This document shows, in pieces, positions 7,418 through 15,149 of a stretch of 64,000 nt of DNA. Source of the stretch: Pararheinheimera marina. Its GTDB lineage: Bacteria; Pseudomonadota; Gammaproteobacteria; Enterobacterales; Alteromonadaceae. Position 1 is the first letter of the stretch. The number at the start of each line of letters is the position of its first letter. The notes under the pieces were generated by a model that was given only the letters and a program-made list of their open reading frames with translations, had not been told where the DNA came from and searched no databases. A program made the position numbers and the translations under genes. The stretch lies in assembly GCF_042654345.1 (NCBI RefSeq), contig NZ_JBHSGB010000009.1:1-64000 (forward strand), in the 5' to 3' direction.

Positions 7418-8770
7418 ATGCATATTCATATTTTGGGGATTTGTGGCACTTTTATGGGCGGAATCGCCGCTATTGCCAAAAGTCTGGGCCACAAAGTGAC
7501 GGGATCTGATGCCAATGTGTACCCGCCGATGAGCACTCAGCTGGAACAACTCGGGATAGAACTCACGCAGGGCTATGACCCGGCTCAGCTGGAGCCAGCG
7601 CCGGATTTAGTCATTATCGGCAATGCGATGTCGCGGGGCAATCCGGCGGTCGAGTATGTGCTGAACAGAAACATTCCGTACAGCTCGGGCCCCCAGTGGC
7701 TGGCCGAAGAAGTGCTGCACCAGCGCTGGGTGCTGGCGGTGTCCGGCACTCACGGTAAAACTACTACCAGCAGTATGTTGGCCTGGATCCTGGACTATGC
7801 CGGCCTGAACCCCGGTTTTCTGATTGGTGGCATTCCACAAAATTTTGAGGTGTCGGCCCGTTTAGGCGAATCACCGTTTTTTGTTATTGAAGCCGACGAA
7901 TACGACACGGCCTTTTTTGATAAACGCTCTAAGTTCGTACACTACCGGCCACGTACGTTGGTGATCAACAACCTGGAATATGATCACGCCGATATTTTCC
8001 CGGATCTGGCCGCTATTCAGCGTCAGTTCCATCATTTATTGCGGATGGTGCCGTCGACTGGACTGGTGCTGAGCCCGGCTGGGGTGGAAGCCGTTGACCA
8101 AACGCTGGCGCTTGGCTGTTGGAGTGAGCAGCAGCGTTATGGCAACGACTGGACTGTGCAGTTACTCAGCGCGGACGGCTCGGCCTTTGCGCTGTTTTAT
8201 CAGGGCGAGGCGCAGGGTGAACTGCATTGGTCCTTGTTAGGGCAACACAATGTCGAAAACGCGGTAATGGCGATTGCCGCAGCCCGCCATGCTGGTGTGC
8301 CGGTCGCCGTAGCGCTGGAAGCGATGCATAAATTCGTTGCGCCGAAGCGCCGGCTGGAACTGAAAGGCGTTAAACGTCAGGTTGCTGTCTATGATGATTT
8401 TGCTCACCATCCAACGGCTATTGCCACCACATTGCAAGGCCTGCGTGCCAATGTCGGCAAGGCGCGTATTCTGGCGGTGCTGGAACCGCGTTCCAACACC
8501 ATGCGACTGGGTGTGCACAAGGCTGCCTTGCCGGATTCGCTGCAATTGGCGGACGAAGTGTATTTATTTGAGCCTGCCCATTCCGGCTGGTCGATGGCTG
8601 ATGTCGCGGCTCAAATGCCAGGCCGTGCTTATGTGTTTCAATCCATTGAATTATTAGTAGCCGCTTTGGTTGAAAAAGCCGCTGAGGGTGACCATATCCT
8701 GGTGATGAGTAACGGCGGCTTTGGGGGTATTCATCAGAAGCTGCTGGATGCACTGGAAAATTCACAATGA
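7418..8770 (+). CDS. mpl: UDP-MurNAc:L-Ala-gamma-D-Glu-meso-DAP ligase
   Basis: Mpl recycles the murein tripeptide by ligating it to UDP-MurNAc in the cytoplasm. The sequence shows the Mur-ligase layout: an N-terminal Rossmann domain (HILGICGTFMGGIA), the ATP-binding P-loop SGTHGKTTT, and the C-terminal domain with DDFAHHPTAI and LEPRSNTMRLG. I place the start at ATG 7418. It lies 8 bases after AAGGA (7405-7409) and gives 450 residues, matching E. coli Mpl (457). The ATG at 7409 overlaps that ribosome-binding site. The stop overlaps ubiX by ATGA. The recycling role fits ampG further along. Confidence 0.95.
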   Translation: MHIHILGICGTFMGGIAAIAKSLGHKVTGSDANVYPPMSTQLEQLGIELTQGYDPAQLEPAPDLVIIGNAMSRGNPAVEYVLNRNIPYSSGPQWLAEEVLHQRWVLAVSGTHGKTTTSSMLAWILDYAGLNPGFLIGGIPQNFEVSARLGESPFFVIEADEYDTAFFDKRSKFVHYRPRTLVINNLEYDHADIFPDLAAIQRQFHHLLRMVPSTGLVLSPAGVEAVDQTLALGCWSEQQRYGNDWTVQLLSADGSAFALFYQGEAQGELHWSLLGQHNVENAVMAIAAARHAGVPVAVALEAMHKFVAPKRRLELKGVKRQVAVYDDFAHHPTAIATTLQGLRANVGKARILAVLEPRSNTMRLGVHKAALPDSLQLADEVYLFEPAHSGWSMADVAAQMPGRAYVFQSIELLVAALVEKAAEGDHILVMSNGGFGGIHQKLLDALENSQ

Positions 8771-9381
8771 CCAAAGAAATCACTCTGGCTTTTACCGGCG
8801 CCTCAGGCGCCGGTTATGGTTGGAGCCTGTTACAAAACCTGCTGGCGCAAGGCGTGAAAGTACATTTACTGATCTCCAGCGCCGCCCGGGTGGTGTTTGC
8901 CACCGAACATGACATTAAGCTGCCAGGCGGGCCTGAAGCCTGCCGCGATTTTATTGTGCAGCAGTTGGCGGTGCCGGCAGAGCTGTTGACTGTGTATGGC
9001 AAAGACGACTGGTTTTCACCTTGTGCGTCCGGTTCGGCGGCACCCAAACACATGGTGATCTGCCCGTGTTCAACCGGCACAGCTGCAGCTATAGCCCATG
9101 GTTTAAGTGACAACCTGATTGAACGCGCTGCCGACGTGGTGCTGAAAGAACGCGGTCAGTTAATTCTGGTGCCACGCGAAACGCCACTCAGTACTATCCA
9201 TCTGGAGAATTTGCTCAGCTTAAGTCGAGCTGGTGCTGTGGTGATGCCAGCGTCGCCTGGTTTTTATCATCAGCCAAAAACGTTGCAGGATATTGAAGAT
9301 TTTATGGTTGCCCGCATCCTGGATCATCTGGGGTTGGCCCAACAACTGATCCCACGTTGGGGTTATGGGGAGAACAAATGA
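8767..9381 (+). CDS. ubiX: Flavin prenyltransferase
   Basis: UbiX makes the prenylated FMN cofactor used by the UbiD decarboxylase in ubiquinone synthesis. The 204-residue sequence has the flavoprotein motif LAFTGASGAGYG at its N-terminus, ICPCSTGTAAAIAHGLSDN in the middle, and the prenyl-phosphate region LVPRETPLSTIHLENL. Its ATG overlaps the mpl stop, and its own stop overlaps the following ABC gene. The four genes therefore look like one tightly coupled transcript. It is about 15 residues longer than E. coli UbiX, mainly at the C-terminus. Confidence 0.95.
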   Translation: MTKEITLAFTGASGAGYGWSLLQNLLAQGVKVHLLISSAARVVFATEHDIKLPGGPEACRDFIVQQLAVPAELLTVYGKDDWFSPCASGSAAPKHMVICPCSTGTAAAIAHGLSDNLIERAADVVLKERGQLILVPRETPLSTIHLENLLSLSRAGAVVMPASPGFYHQPKTLQDIEDFMVARILDHLGLAQQLIPRWGYGENK

Positions 9382-10304
9382 CGTTGGCGTTAAGCATTCG
9401 CGCTTTGAAGAAGCAATACAAAAGTGGCACTGTGGCGCTCAAAGGCATTGATCTGGATGTGAACCAAGGCGATTTTTTTGCGCTGTTGGGGCCGAACGGT
9501 GCGGGTAAAAGTACCACTATTGGCATTATCAGTTCTTTAGTGAATAAGAGCAGTGGTTCAGTGCAGGTGTTCGACTATGACCTGGACACAGCGCTGGAAG
9601 ATGCCAAAAGCCAGCTCGGCCTGGTGCCACAGGAATTTAACTTCAACCAGTTTGAAACTGTGCTGCAAATTGTGCTGAATCAGGCGGGTTATTATGGTGT
9701 GCCGCGTGACGTGGCGCTGGCCCGTGCTGAAAAGTATTTAGGTCAGCTTGGTTTATGGGAAAAACGTCATGCCCGGTCGCGTGAGTTGTCTGGCGGCATG
9801 AAACGCCGGCTGATGATTGCCCGCGCGCTGATGCATGAACCCAAACTGTTGATTCTGGATGAACCAACAGCCGGCGTCGATATTGAGTTGCGCCGCTCCA
9901 TGTGGGAATTTTTAAAGCAGATTAACCAGCAGGGCGTCACCATTATCCTGACCACCCATTACCTGGAAGAAGCCGAATCCTTGTGCCGCAATATTGCCAT
10001 TATCGACAAAGGCGAGATTGTAGAAAACACCAGCATGAAAGCCTTGCTGAGCAAGCTGACCAAAGAGACCTTTGTGCTGGACCTGGCAGCTGGCAGCCAG
10101 ACTCCGCAGCTGGAGCAGTACCAATGGCGACGGCTGGACGACCACAGTATTGAGGTGGATGTGGAAAAATCCCAAGGCCTGAATGCGGTATTCAGCGCCC
10201 TCACAGCACAGGGCATCACTGTGCTTTCAATGCGTAATAAAGCCAACCGGCTGGAAGAGCTGTTTGTCAGTCTGGTGGAGCAAGGGCGGGGAGCCACAGC
10301 ATGA
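9378..10304 (+). CDS. yadG: ABC-2 transporter ATPase, YadG-like
   Basis: This 308-residue ATPase has the same length as E. coli YadG. Walker A is GPNGAGKST, the signature is LSGGMKRRL, Walker B is LLILDEPTAGVD, and the switch histidine is in TTHYLEEAE. I choose ATG 9378, which overlaps the ubiX stop (ATGA) and is preceded by GGGGAG. An in-frame ATG 21 bases earlier lacks such a site. The partner permease follows with a four-base overlap. YadGH pairs are ABC-2 exporters of unknown substrate. A role in envelope biology is suggested only by the company of mpl. Confidence 0.93.
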   Translation: MTLALSIRALKKQYKSGTVALKGIDLDVNQGDFFALLGPNGAGKSTTIGIISSLVNKSSGSVQVFDYDLDTALEDAKSQLGLVPQEFNFNQFETVLQIVLNQAGYYGVPRDVALARAEKYLGQLGLWEKRHARSRELSGGMKRRLMIARALMHEPKLLILDEPTAGVDIELRRSMWEFLKQINQQGVTIILTTHYLEEAESLCRNIAIIDKGEIVENTSMKALLSKLTKETFVLDLAAGSQTPQLEQYQWRRLDDHSIEVDVEKSQGLNAVFSALTAQGITVLSMRNKANRLEELFVSLVEQGRGATA

Positions 10305-11065
10305 AGTACCGTATTGCTTTACAAAGTATTCTCTACAAAGAAACCAACAGATTTTTGCGGATTTGGGTGCAGACCCTGGTGCCTCCGGCCATTACCATGA
10401 CACTGTATTTTGTTATTTTTGGCGCCCTGGTTGGCTCCAGAATTGGCGATATGGGTGGCTTTAGTTACATGGAGTTTATTGTGCCAGGCCTGATCATGAT
10501 GGCGGTGATCACCAATTCTTATTCCAATGTGGCGTCTTCGTTTTTTAGTGCCAAATTTCAGCGCAACGTGGAAGAGTTGCTGGTGGCACCAGTGCCTAAT
10601 TACATCATAGTGCTGGGCTATATGGGCGGCGGTGTGGCACGAGGTTTGTTGGTGGGTTTTATTGTCACCCTGCTGTCGCTGTTTTTCGTCGACATTCAGA
10701 TCCATCATGCGTTGGTGTTGATTTCTACTGTGGTACTGACCGCCATGCTGTTTTCGCTGGCGGGTCTTATCAACGCTGTTTATGCCAAAACCTTTGATGA
10801 CATCAGTATTATTCCGACCTTCGTACTGACACCGCTGACTTACCTCGGCGGGGTGTTTTATTCATTGAGTCTGTTACCGCCATTCTGGCAGGGGGTGTCG
10901 CAAATCAACCCTATTGTCTATATGGTCAATGCGTTCCGCTATGGTTTCCTTGGCGTCAGTGACGTGCATCTGGGGCTGGCATTTGGCGTGATCTTGCTGT
11001 TTATTGCGGCTTTCTTTGGTATTGCCATGAACTTGATCAGTTCAGGCCGCGGCCTACGCAGCTAG
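10301..11065 (+). CDS. yadH: ABC-2 transporter permease, YadH-like
   Basis: The 254-residue permease has six predicted membrane helices and the ABC-2 signature region PTFVLTPLTYLGGVFYSL followed by NPIVYMVNAFRYGFLG. That matches YadH in length and organisation. It starts within the last codons of yadG (ATGA overlap). No terminator is obvious in the 150 bases before the LacI-family gene. Confidence 0.93.
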   Translation: MKYRIALQSILYKETNRFLRIWVQTLVPPAITMTLYFVIFGALVGSRIGDMGGFSYMEFIVPGLIMMAVITNSYSNVASSFFSAKFQRNVEELLVAPVPNYIIVLGYMGGGVARGLLVGFIVTLLSLFFVDIQIHHALVLISTVVLTAMLFSLAGLINAVYAKTFDDISIIPTFVLTPLTYLGGVFYSLSLLPPFWQGVSQINPIVYMVNAFRYGFLGVSDVHLGLAFGVILLFIAAFFGIAMNLISSGRGLRS

Positions 11066-11224
11066 CTCGGTGAAATGCAGCCTTGATGAGATGAGGGTTG
11101 CAAACAGGCTTGGACAGTCGGGCATTGAGAGTATAAAGTCGGAAGGTCTCTCACTGTTAAGATTGTTCAAGCAGTATCCTGATCGGTTGGCGTTCAGTGA
11201 CATCTGCACAGCAGAATGGAAGCT

Positions 11225-12250
11225 ATGACCGGTAAAAAACCTACCATCAAAGATGTGGCTCGCCTGGCTGGCGTGTCCTTCAAAACTGTGTCCAGAGTCG
11301 TGAACAACGAGGCTTGGGTCAGTGATGAAATCAAAGCCAAAGTTCAGGCCGTGATCGAGACCCTTAATTACCAGCCAAATCGCACCGCCCGCTTGATGCG
11401 CACCGCACCTTTTTCACTTGCTTTTGTTTATGACAACCCGAACAGTCATTACGTGATTGAAATGCAAAACGGCATTTTGTCCGAATGTCGCCGCAAAGGC
11501 TTTGAACTGGTGATCCACCCGACGGACTCCGGGTCCGATCTGGTTCGCCAGGAGCTCAGCACCATGATTGGCAGTAACCAGGTAGGCGGCGTGATCCTGA
11601 CCCCTCCGCTGTCGGAAAACAGCGAATTGGTGCAGCAACTGCTGGCTCAGCAAGCCAAGGTGGTACGTATTGTGTCCGGGGCCGCTCCACCGGATGAACT
11701 TTGCCCGACCATTTATGTGGATGACGAAGCCGCTGGCCGTGCTATGACCGAGTACTTGCTGGCGCAAGGCCATCGCCGCATCGCTTTTCTCGGCTACCGC
11801 GCTGACCACCGTTCGTCGGTTGGCCGTTATCGTGGCTACTGCGCAGCCTTAGAGCAGGCCGGCATTGAGCTGAGCCCTGAGCTGGTGATCAGCGGTGATT
11901 TTACCTTTGATTCCGGCGTGGCGATGACCGAGCAGTTACTGGCGCTGGCAGAACCTGCCACTGCGCTGTTTGGCTGTAACGACGAAATTGCAGCTGGCGC
12001 TTTATTCGCAGCCCGGATGAAACAGCTGGCGGTGCCGGCCGATCTGTCCATCGTCGGTTTTGAAAATAGCCCCTTTTCCCGCCAAACCTGGCCCAAGCTC
12101 ACCACAGTGCATCAGCCGAATGCGGATATGGCCGCAAAAGCAGCTGCCATGCTGATTGCGCTGATGCTGGAGCCTGACGAACAACCCCCTCATTGTGGCT
12201 TTCATTTGCAACTTGTCACCCGCGATTCTGTGGAAAAATTGACTAAGTAA
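11225..12250 (+). CDS. nagR: LacI-family regulator of the GlcNAc operon, NagR-like
   Basis: The protein has an N-terminal LacI helix-turn-helix (TIKDVARLAGVSFKTVSRVV, then the hinge NYQPNRTARLMRT) and a periplasmic-binding-protein-like effector domain to its end. It lies directly upstream of a complete GlcNAc catabolic operon. The promoter of that operon carries two LacI-type palindromes centred on AACGTT. In Alteromonadales the nag regulon is known to be controlled by a LacI-family NagR, so I infer that role here, with GlcNAc or its 6-phosphate as effector. Two ATGs compete (11216 and 11225). The later one gives MTGKKPTIKDV and 341 residues; neither has a strong ribosome-binding site. Confidence 0.85.
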   Translation: MTGKKPTIKDVARLAGVSFKTVSRVVNNEAWVSDEIKAKVQAVIETLNYQPNRTARLMRTAPFSLAFVYDNPNSHYVIEMQNGILSECRRKGFELVIHPTDSGSDLVRQELSTMIGSNQVGGVILTPPLSENSELVQQLLAQQAKVVRIVSGAAPPDELCPTIYVDDEAAGRAMTEYLLAQGHRRIAFLGYRADHRSSVGRYRGYCAALEQAGIELSPELVISGDFTFDSGVAMTEQLLALAEPATALFGCNDEIAAGALFAARMKQLAVPADLSIVGFENSPFSRQTWPKLTTVHQPNADMAAKAAAMLIALMLEPDEQPPHCGFHLQLVTRDSVEKLTK

Positions 12251-12273
12251 TTGAAAATTATCAAATTAAAATA

Positions 12274-12313
12274 ACTGCCAACGTTGTCAGTATTTTTATT
12301 GACAACGTTGACA
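12274..12313. promoter_or_regulatory. Twin NagR-type operators before the nag operon
   Basis: Two near-perfect palindromes share an AACGTT core: ACTGCCAACGTTGTCAGT (12274-12291) and TGACAACGTTGACA (12300-12313). Their centres are 24 bases apart. They fit the LacI-family operator form with a central CG step. The second covers a TTGACA box, so binding should block RNA polymerase. Confidence 0.75.
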
Positions 12314-12326
12314 GGTTGCTGATAAC
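12299..12326 (+). promoter_or_regulatory. Promoter of the nag operon
   Basis: TTGACA (12299-12304) and GATAAC (12321-12326) are separated by 16 bases. The -35 box lies inside the second operator. The resulting leader before the receptor ATG at 12425 is about 90 bases. The -10 box is imperfect, so the assignment is moderate. Confidence 0.45.
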
Positions 12327-12424
12327 TTGAACTCAGAGTGATGAATAAATCACCGATCAATACGCTCCGGATCGAAGGAGAGGCGATCACAAAAACAACG
12401 ATTGGCAACGAGAGAGCACAGGTT

Positions 12425-15085
12425 ATGAGCAGGTTGAATCAATACAAGTTAGGTAAAAAAACTATTCTCGCTTCACTGATGGCAACGTTACTGGTGCCGG
12501 CTTTGGCCCAGGCGCAACAAGCTAAAGCCACCGAAGACGAAGATGTAGAAGTGATCCAAGTCAGCTTCCGTGGCAGCCTGGCCGCCGCTGCAGACATTAA
12601 ACGTCAGGACACCAAAGTCACAGACGCGATCACCACCGAAGATATTGGTAAGTTCCCCAGCGAAAACATCGCCGAAGCCATCCAGCGTATTCCTGGTGTG
12701 CAAATTTCTAACGTAAACGGCCGTGGCTCAACCATCAGTGTTCGTGGCTTGGGTTCGCAGTATGCGCGCACCACCTTAAACGGTCAGAGTATGGCCAGCG
12801 CCGATTTCACCAGTGGTTTCCGGTTTGACATTATTCAGACTGAACTGGCGTCAACCATTGAAGTGATCAAGTCGCCATCAGCGAATATGGACGCTGGCGG
12901 TTTGTCAGGCACCATCAATATCGATACGGCATCGCCGCTGTCCTTTCCTGAACGCAAAGTATTGCTGTCGGCCAAAGGCCAGTACTCTGAGTTTTCTCCA
13001 TCCGAAGATGTCACGCCAAAAGCCAACGCCACCTACATTGACCAGTTTGCTGACGGTACTGTTGGCGTGCTGTTGAACGTCGGTTATCAGGAACTGGATG
13101 ACCGGGTAGATAACTTCTGGATGGACCGCTGGTTTGTTGATTCAGCCACAGGGGATGTCACCCCACGCCGTCCGCGTTACCGCCGTATCGATCGGGAAAC
13201 TGACCGTGAGTTATTTAACGGCACCGTACAGTGGCGTCCAAACAGTGCGTTTGAAGCCAAGCTGACTGCCGTTTATGCCGGTGATGACACCAAACAGGAT
13301 TTAAACCAACAGGTATTCCTGTTTAACGCCAACCAGATCACCCGGCTGGGCGACGCTGAAAATGGCCTGTACAACCAAATTCAAATTAATAACTTCACCA
13401 CTGAAAACAACCGTCAGCTGGAAGACAAAGACGCGACCTCTGACGCCTACACCTTAGAGATGGACTACGACTGGGAAGACTGGACCTTCAGTTCAGTGCT
13501 GCACTACACCTCAGGTGATGCTACCCACAATGAAGAAGCCGCCATTCTGGCCACAGTGATTTCACAGGCCACTTTGGATATCTCCAATCCATCCAACGTG
13601 CTGTTTAATATTGCTGAAAACCTGGCGGACCCGGCATTGTACCCGGCCGTGATGCCACGTAACGAATACCCGAACGGCGCCACCCGTCTGATGGAGTCGG
13701 ATGAAACTGCAGTGCAGTTTGACGCCACCCGCGGTCTGGATTGGGGCTGGTTTACCCGCCTGACCACAGGGGTCAAGTACCGCAAAGAAACATTGTCGCG
13801 TGAAGTGTTCCGTACCGACCGCGCTGCTATTGGCGATGCCGATCCGGCTGACTTGCCGTCTATGGCTGAAACCGGCTACCTGGTGACGGATTTCCTCGAC
13901 AATAAAATGGGTATTCAGCACAGCTGGATTGCTCCTAATATCCAGGCCTACCGCGATGCGCTTGAAGCCGAAGGCGTGACAGTTCCGACCTTGTTTGCTG
14001 CCCAGTCCAGCTACTCGATGGACCGTGAAATTATGGCGGCTTACCTGATGGCTGATTTTGAAACTGAACTTGCCGGCATGCCGCTGCGTGGTAACTTCGG
14101 TGGCCGGTATGAGCAAACTGACCGTGACGTGAATACCTACCTGACCGGCGATACCCACCCGGATAACGAAGAAATCAAGCTGGCCATTGGTGAGCTGACC
14201 CAAAGCTATGACTACAGCAACTTCTTACCAAGCGCTAACCTGGTGCTGGAATTAAATGATGAGATGCAGTTACGCTTGGCCGCAGCGAAAGTGCTGGTGC
14301 GTCCTATTCTGACCTCCAATACCCAGCTGGCGCCGTCAGAAACTTCAGCGTCCAACTCTTTTGGCACCCGCACTTATACGGTGAATCTGGGTCAGCCTGA
14401 GCTCAAAGCACTGACCGCCAATCAGCTGGATTTTGGCTGGGAATGGTATTACAGCGAAGGCGATTCGCTGACAGTGAACCTGTTCCAGAAAGACATCAAA
14501 AACGGCACGGTCAGCGAGCTGGTTTGTCCGGGCTCTTACAACGGCACCGCTTTATCGACTTCAGGCTCTGAGTGTGTCGACAGCTCAGGCAATATCTACG
14601 ACATCACCGCTATTTACAACGACAGCTCTGAGCTGACGGTCAAAGGCTATGAGGTTGGCTGGAACCAAAGCCTGAGTGCCTGGTTACCTGTGCCTGGTTT
14701 TGGTTTAAGCTCGAACTACACCCGCATTCTGGTGGATGAAAGTGAAGGCTTTACCCTGACCAACTCGTCCGAGCAAACCTGGAACATCACCGCGTATTGG
14801 GAAAACGACAGCTTCAGCGCCCGGGTAGCTCTGAACCACCGCAGCCCATATGTGCAGGAAAGCAGTGACGCCTTCTTTGCCCGTGAAGGCCGTACTGTGG
14901 CCGGCCGTAACCAGGTCGATCTGTTGTTAGGTTGGAACATTGACGAGCAATGGGCGGTGAATTTCGGCGCCCTGAACCTCAATGGTAAAGATGAAGAAGC
15001 CTACCGGGACGATTTGACCCGCGCCTGGCAAACCACCAGTGTAATTGGCCGCAGCTATTACCTGGGTGTGAACTTTAATCTGTAA
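12425..15085 (+). CDS. TonB-dependent outer-membrane receptor, GlcNAc/oligosaccharide type
   Basis: This large receptor (886 residues from ATG 12425) begins with a signal peptide ending ALAQA. A plug domain follows (DAITTEDIGKFPSENIAEA, then IPGVQISNVNGRG and ISVRGLGSQYARTTLNGQS). The 22-strand barrel closes with SYYLGVNFNL and a C-terminal aromatic residue pattern. It belongs to the long TonB receptors of Xanthomonas/Caulobacter type used for glycan uptake. Position behind the NagR operators and before the glycosidase implies import of GlcNAc-containing oligosaccharides. An earlier in-frame ATG at 12341 would add 28 residues before the signal peptide and is less likely. Confidence 0.9.
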   Translation: MSRLNQYKLGKKTILASLMATLLVPALAQAQQAKATEDEDVEVIQVSFRGSLAAAADIKRQDTKVTDAITTEDIGKFPSENIAEAIQRIPGVQISNVNGRGSTISVRGLGSQYARTTLNGQSMASADFTSGFRFDIIQTELASTIEVIKSPSANMDAGGLSGTINIDTASPLSFPERKVLLSAKGQYSEFSPSEDVTPKANATYIDQFADGTVGVLLNVGYQELDDRVDNFWMDRWFVDSATGDVTPRRPRYRRIDRETDRELFNGTVQWRPNSAFEAKLTAVYAGDDTKQDLNQQVFLFNANQITRLGDAENGLYNQIQINNFTTENNRQLEDKDATSDAYTLEMDYDWEDWTFSSVLHYTSGDATHNEEAAILATVISQATLDISNPSNVLFNIAENLADPALYPAVMPRNEYPNGATRLMESDETAVQFDATRGLDWGWFTRLTTGVKYRKETLSREVFRTDRAAIGDADPADLPSMAETGYLVTDFLDNKMGIQHSWIAPNIQAYRDALEAEGVTVPTLFAAQSSYSMDREIMAAYLMADFETELAGMPLRGNFGGRYEQTDRDVNTYLTGDTHPDNEEIKLAIGELTQSYDYSNFLPSANLVLELNDEMQLRLAAAKVLVRPILTSNTQLAPSETSASNSFGTRTYTVNLGQPELKALTANQLDFGWEWYYSEGDSLTVNLFQKDIKNGTVSELVCPGSYNGTALSTSGSECVDSSGNIYDITAIYNDSSELTVKGYEVGWNQSLSAWLPVPGFGLSSNYTRILVDESEGFTLTNSSEQTWNITAYWENDSFSARVALNHRSPYVQESSDAFFAREGRTVAGRNQVDLLLGWNIDEQWAVNFGALNLNGKDEEAYRDDLTRAWQTTSVIGRSYYLGVNFNL

Positions 15086-15091
15086 CCAGCA

Positions 15092-15126
15092 AGAGCAGCC
15101 CGGTGTGCAGCCGGGTTGCTCTGTTT
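15092..15126 (+). terminator. Intercistronic hairpin, partial terminator
   Basis: A 12-bp stem (arms 15092-15103 and 15111-15122, one G-T pair) with a 7-base loop is followed by only a short T-tract (GTTT). It sits between the receptor and the glycosidase genes, with no new promoter visible. It may reduce read-through or protect the upstream mRNA. Confidence 0.6.
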
Positions 15127-15149
15127 AACTGAAGCAACAGGATTTCCCG

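Noticed and set aside
13562..14203. 213-residue minus-strand frame
   Set aside because: Antisense to the TonB-dependent receptor barrel; no supporting start signal.
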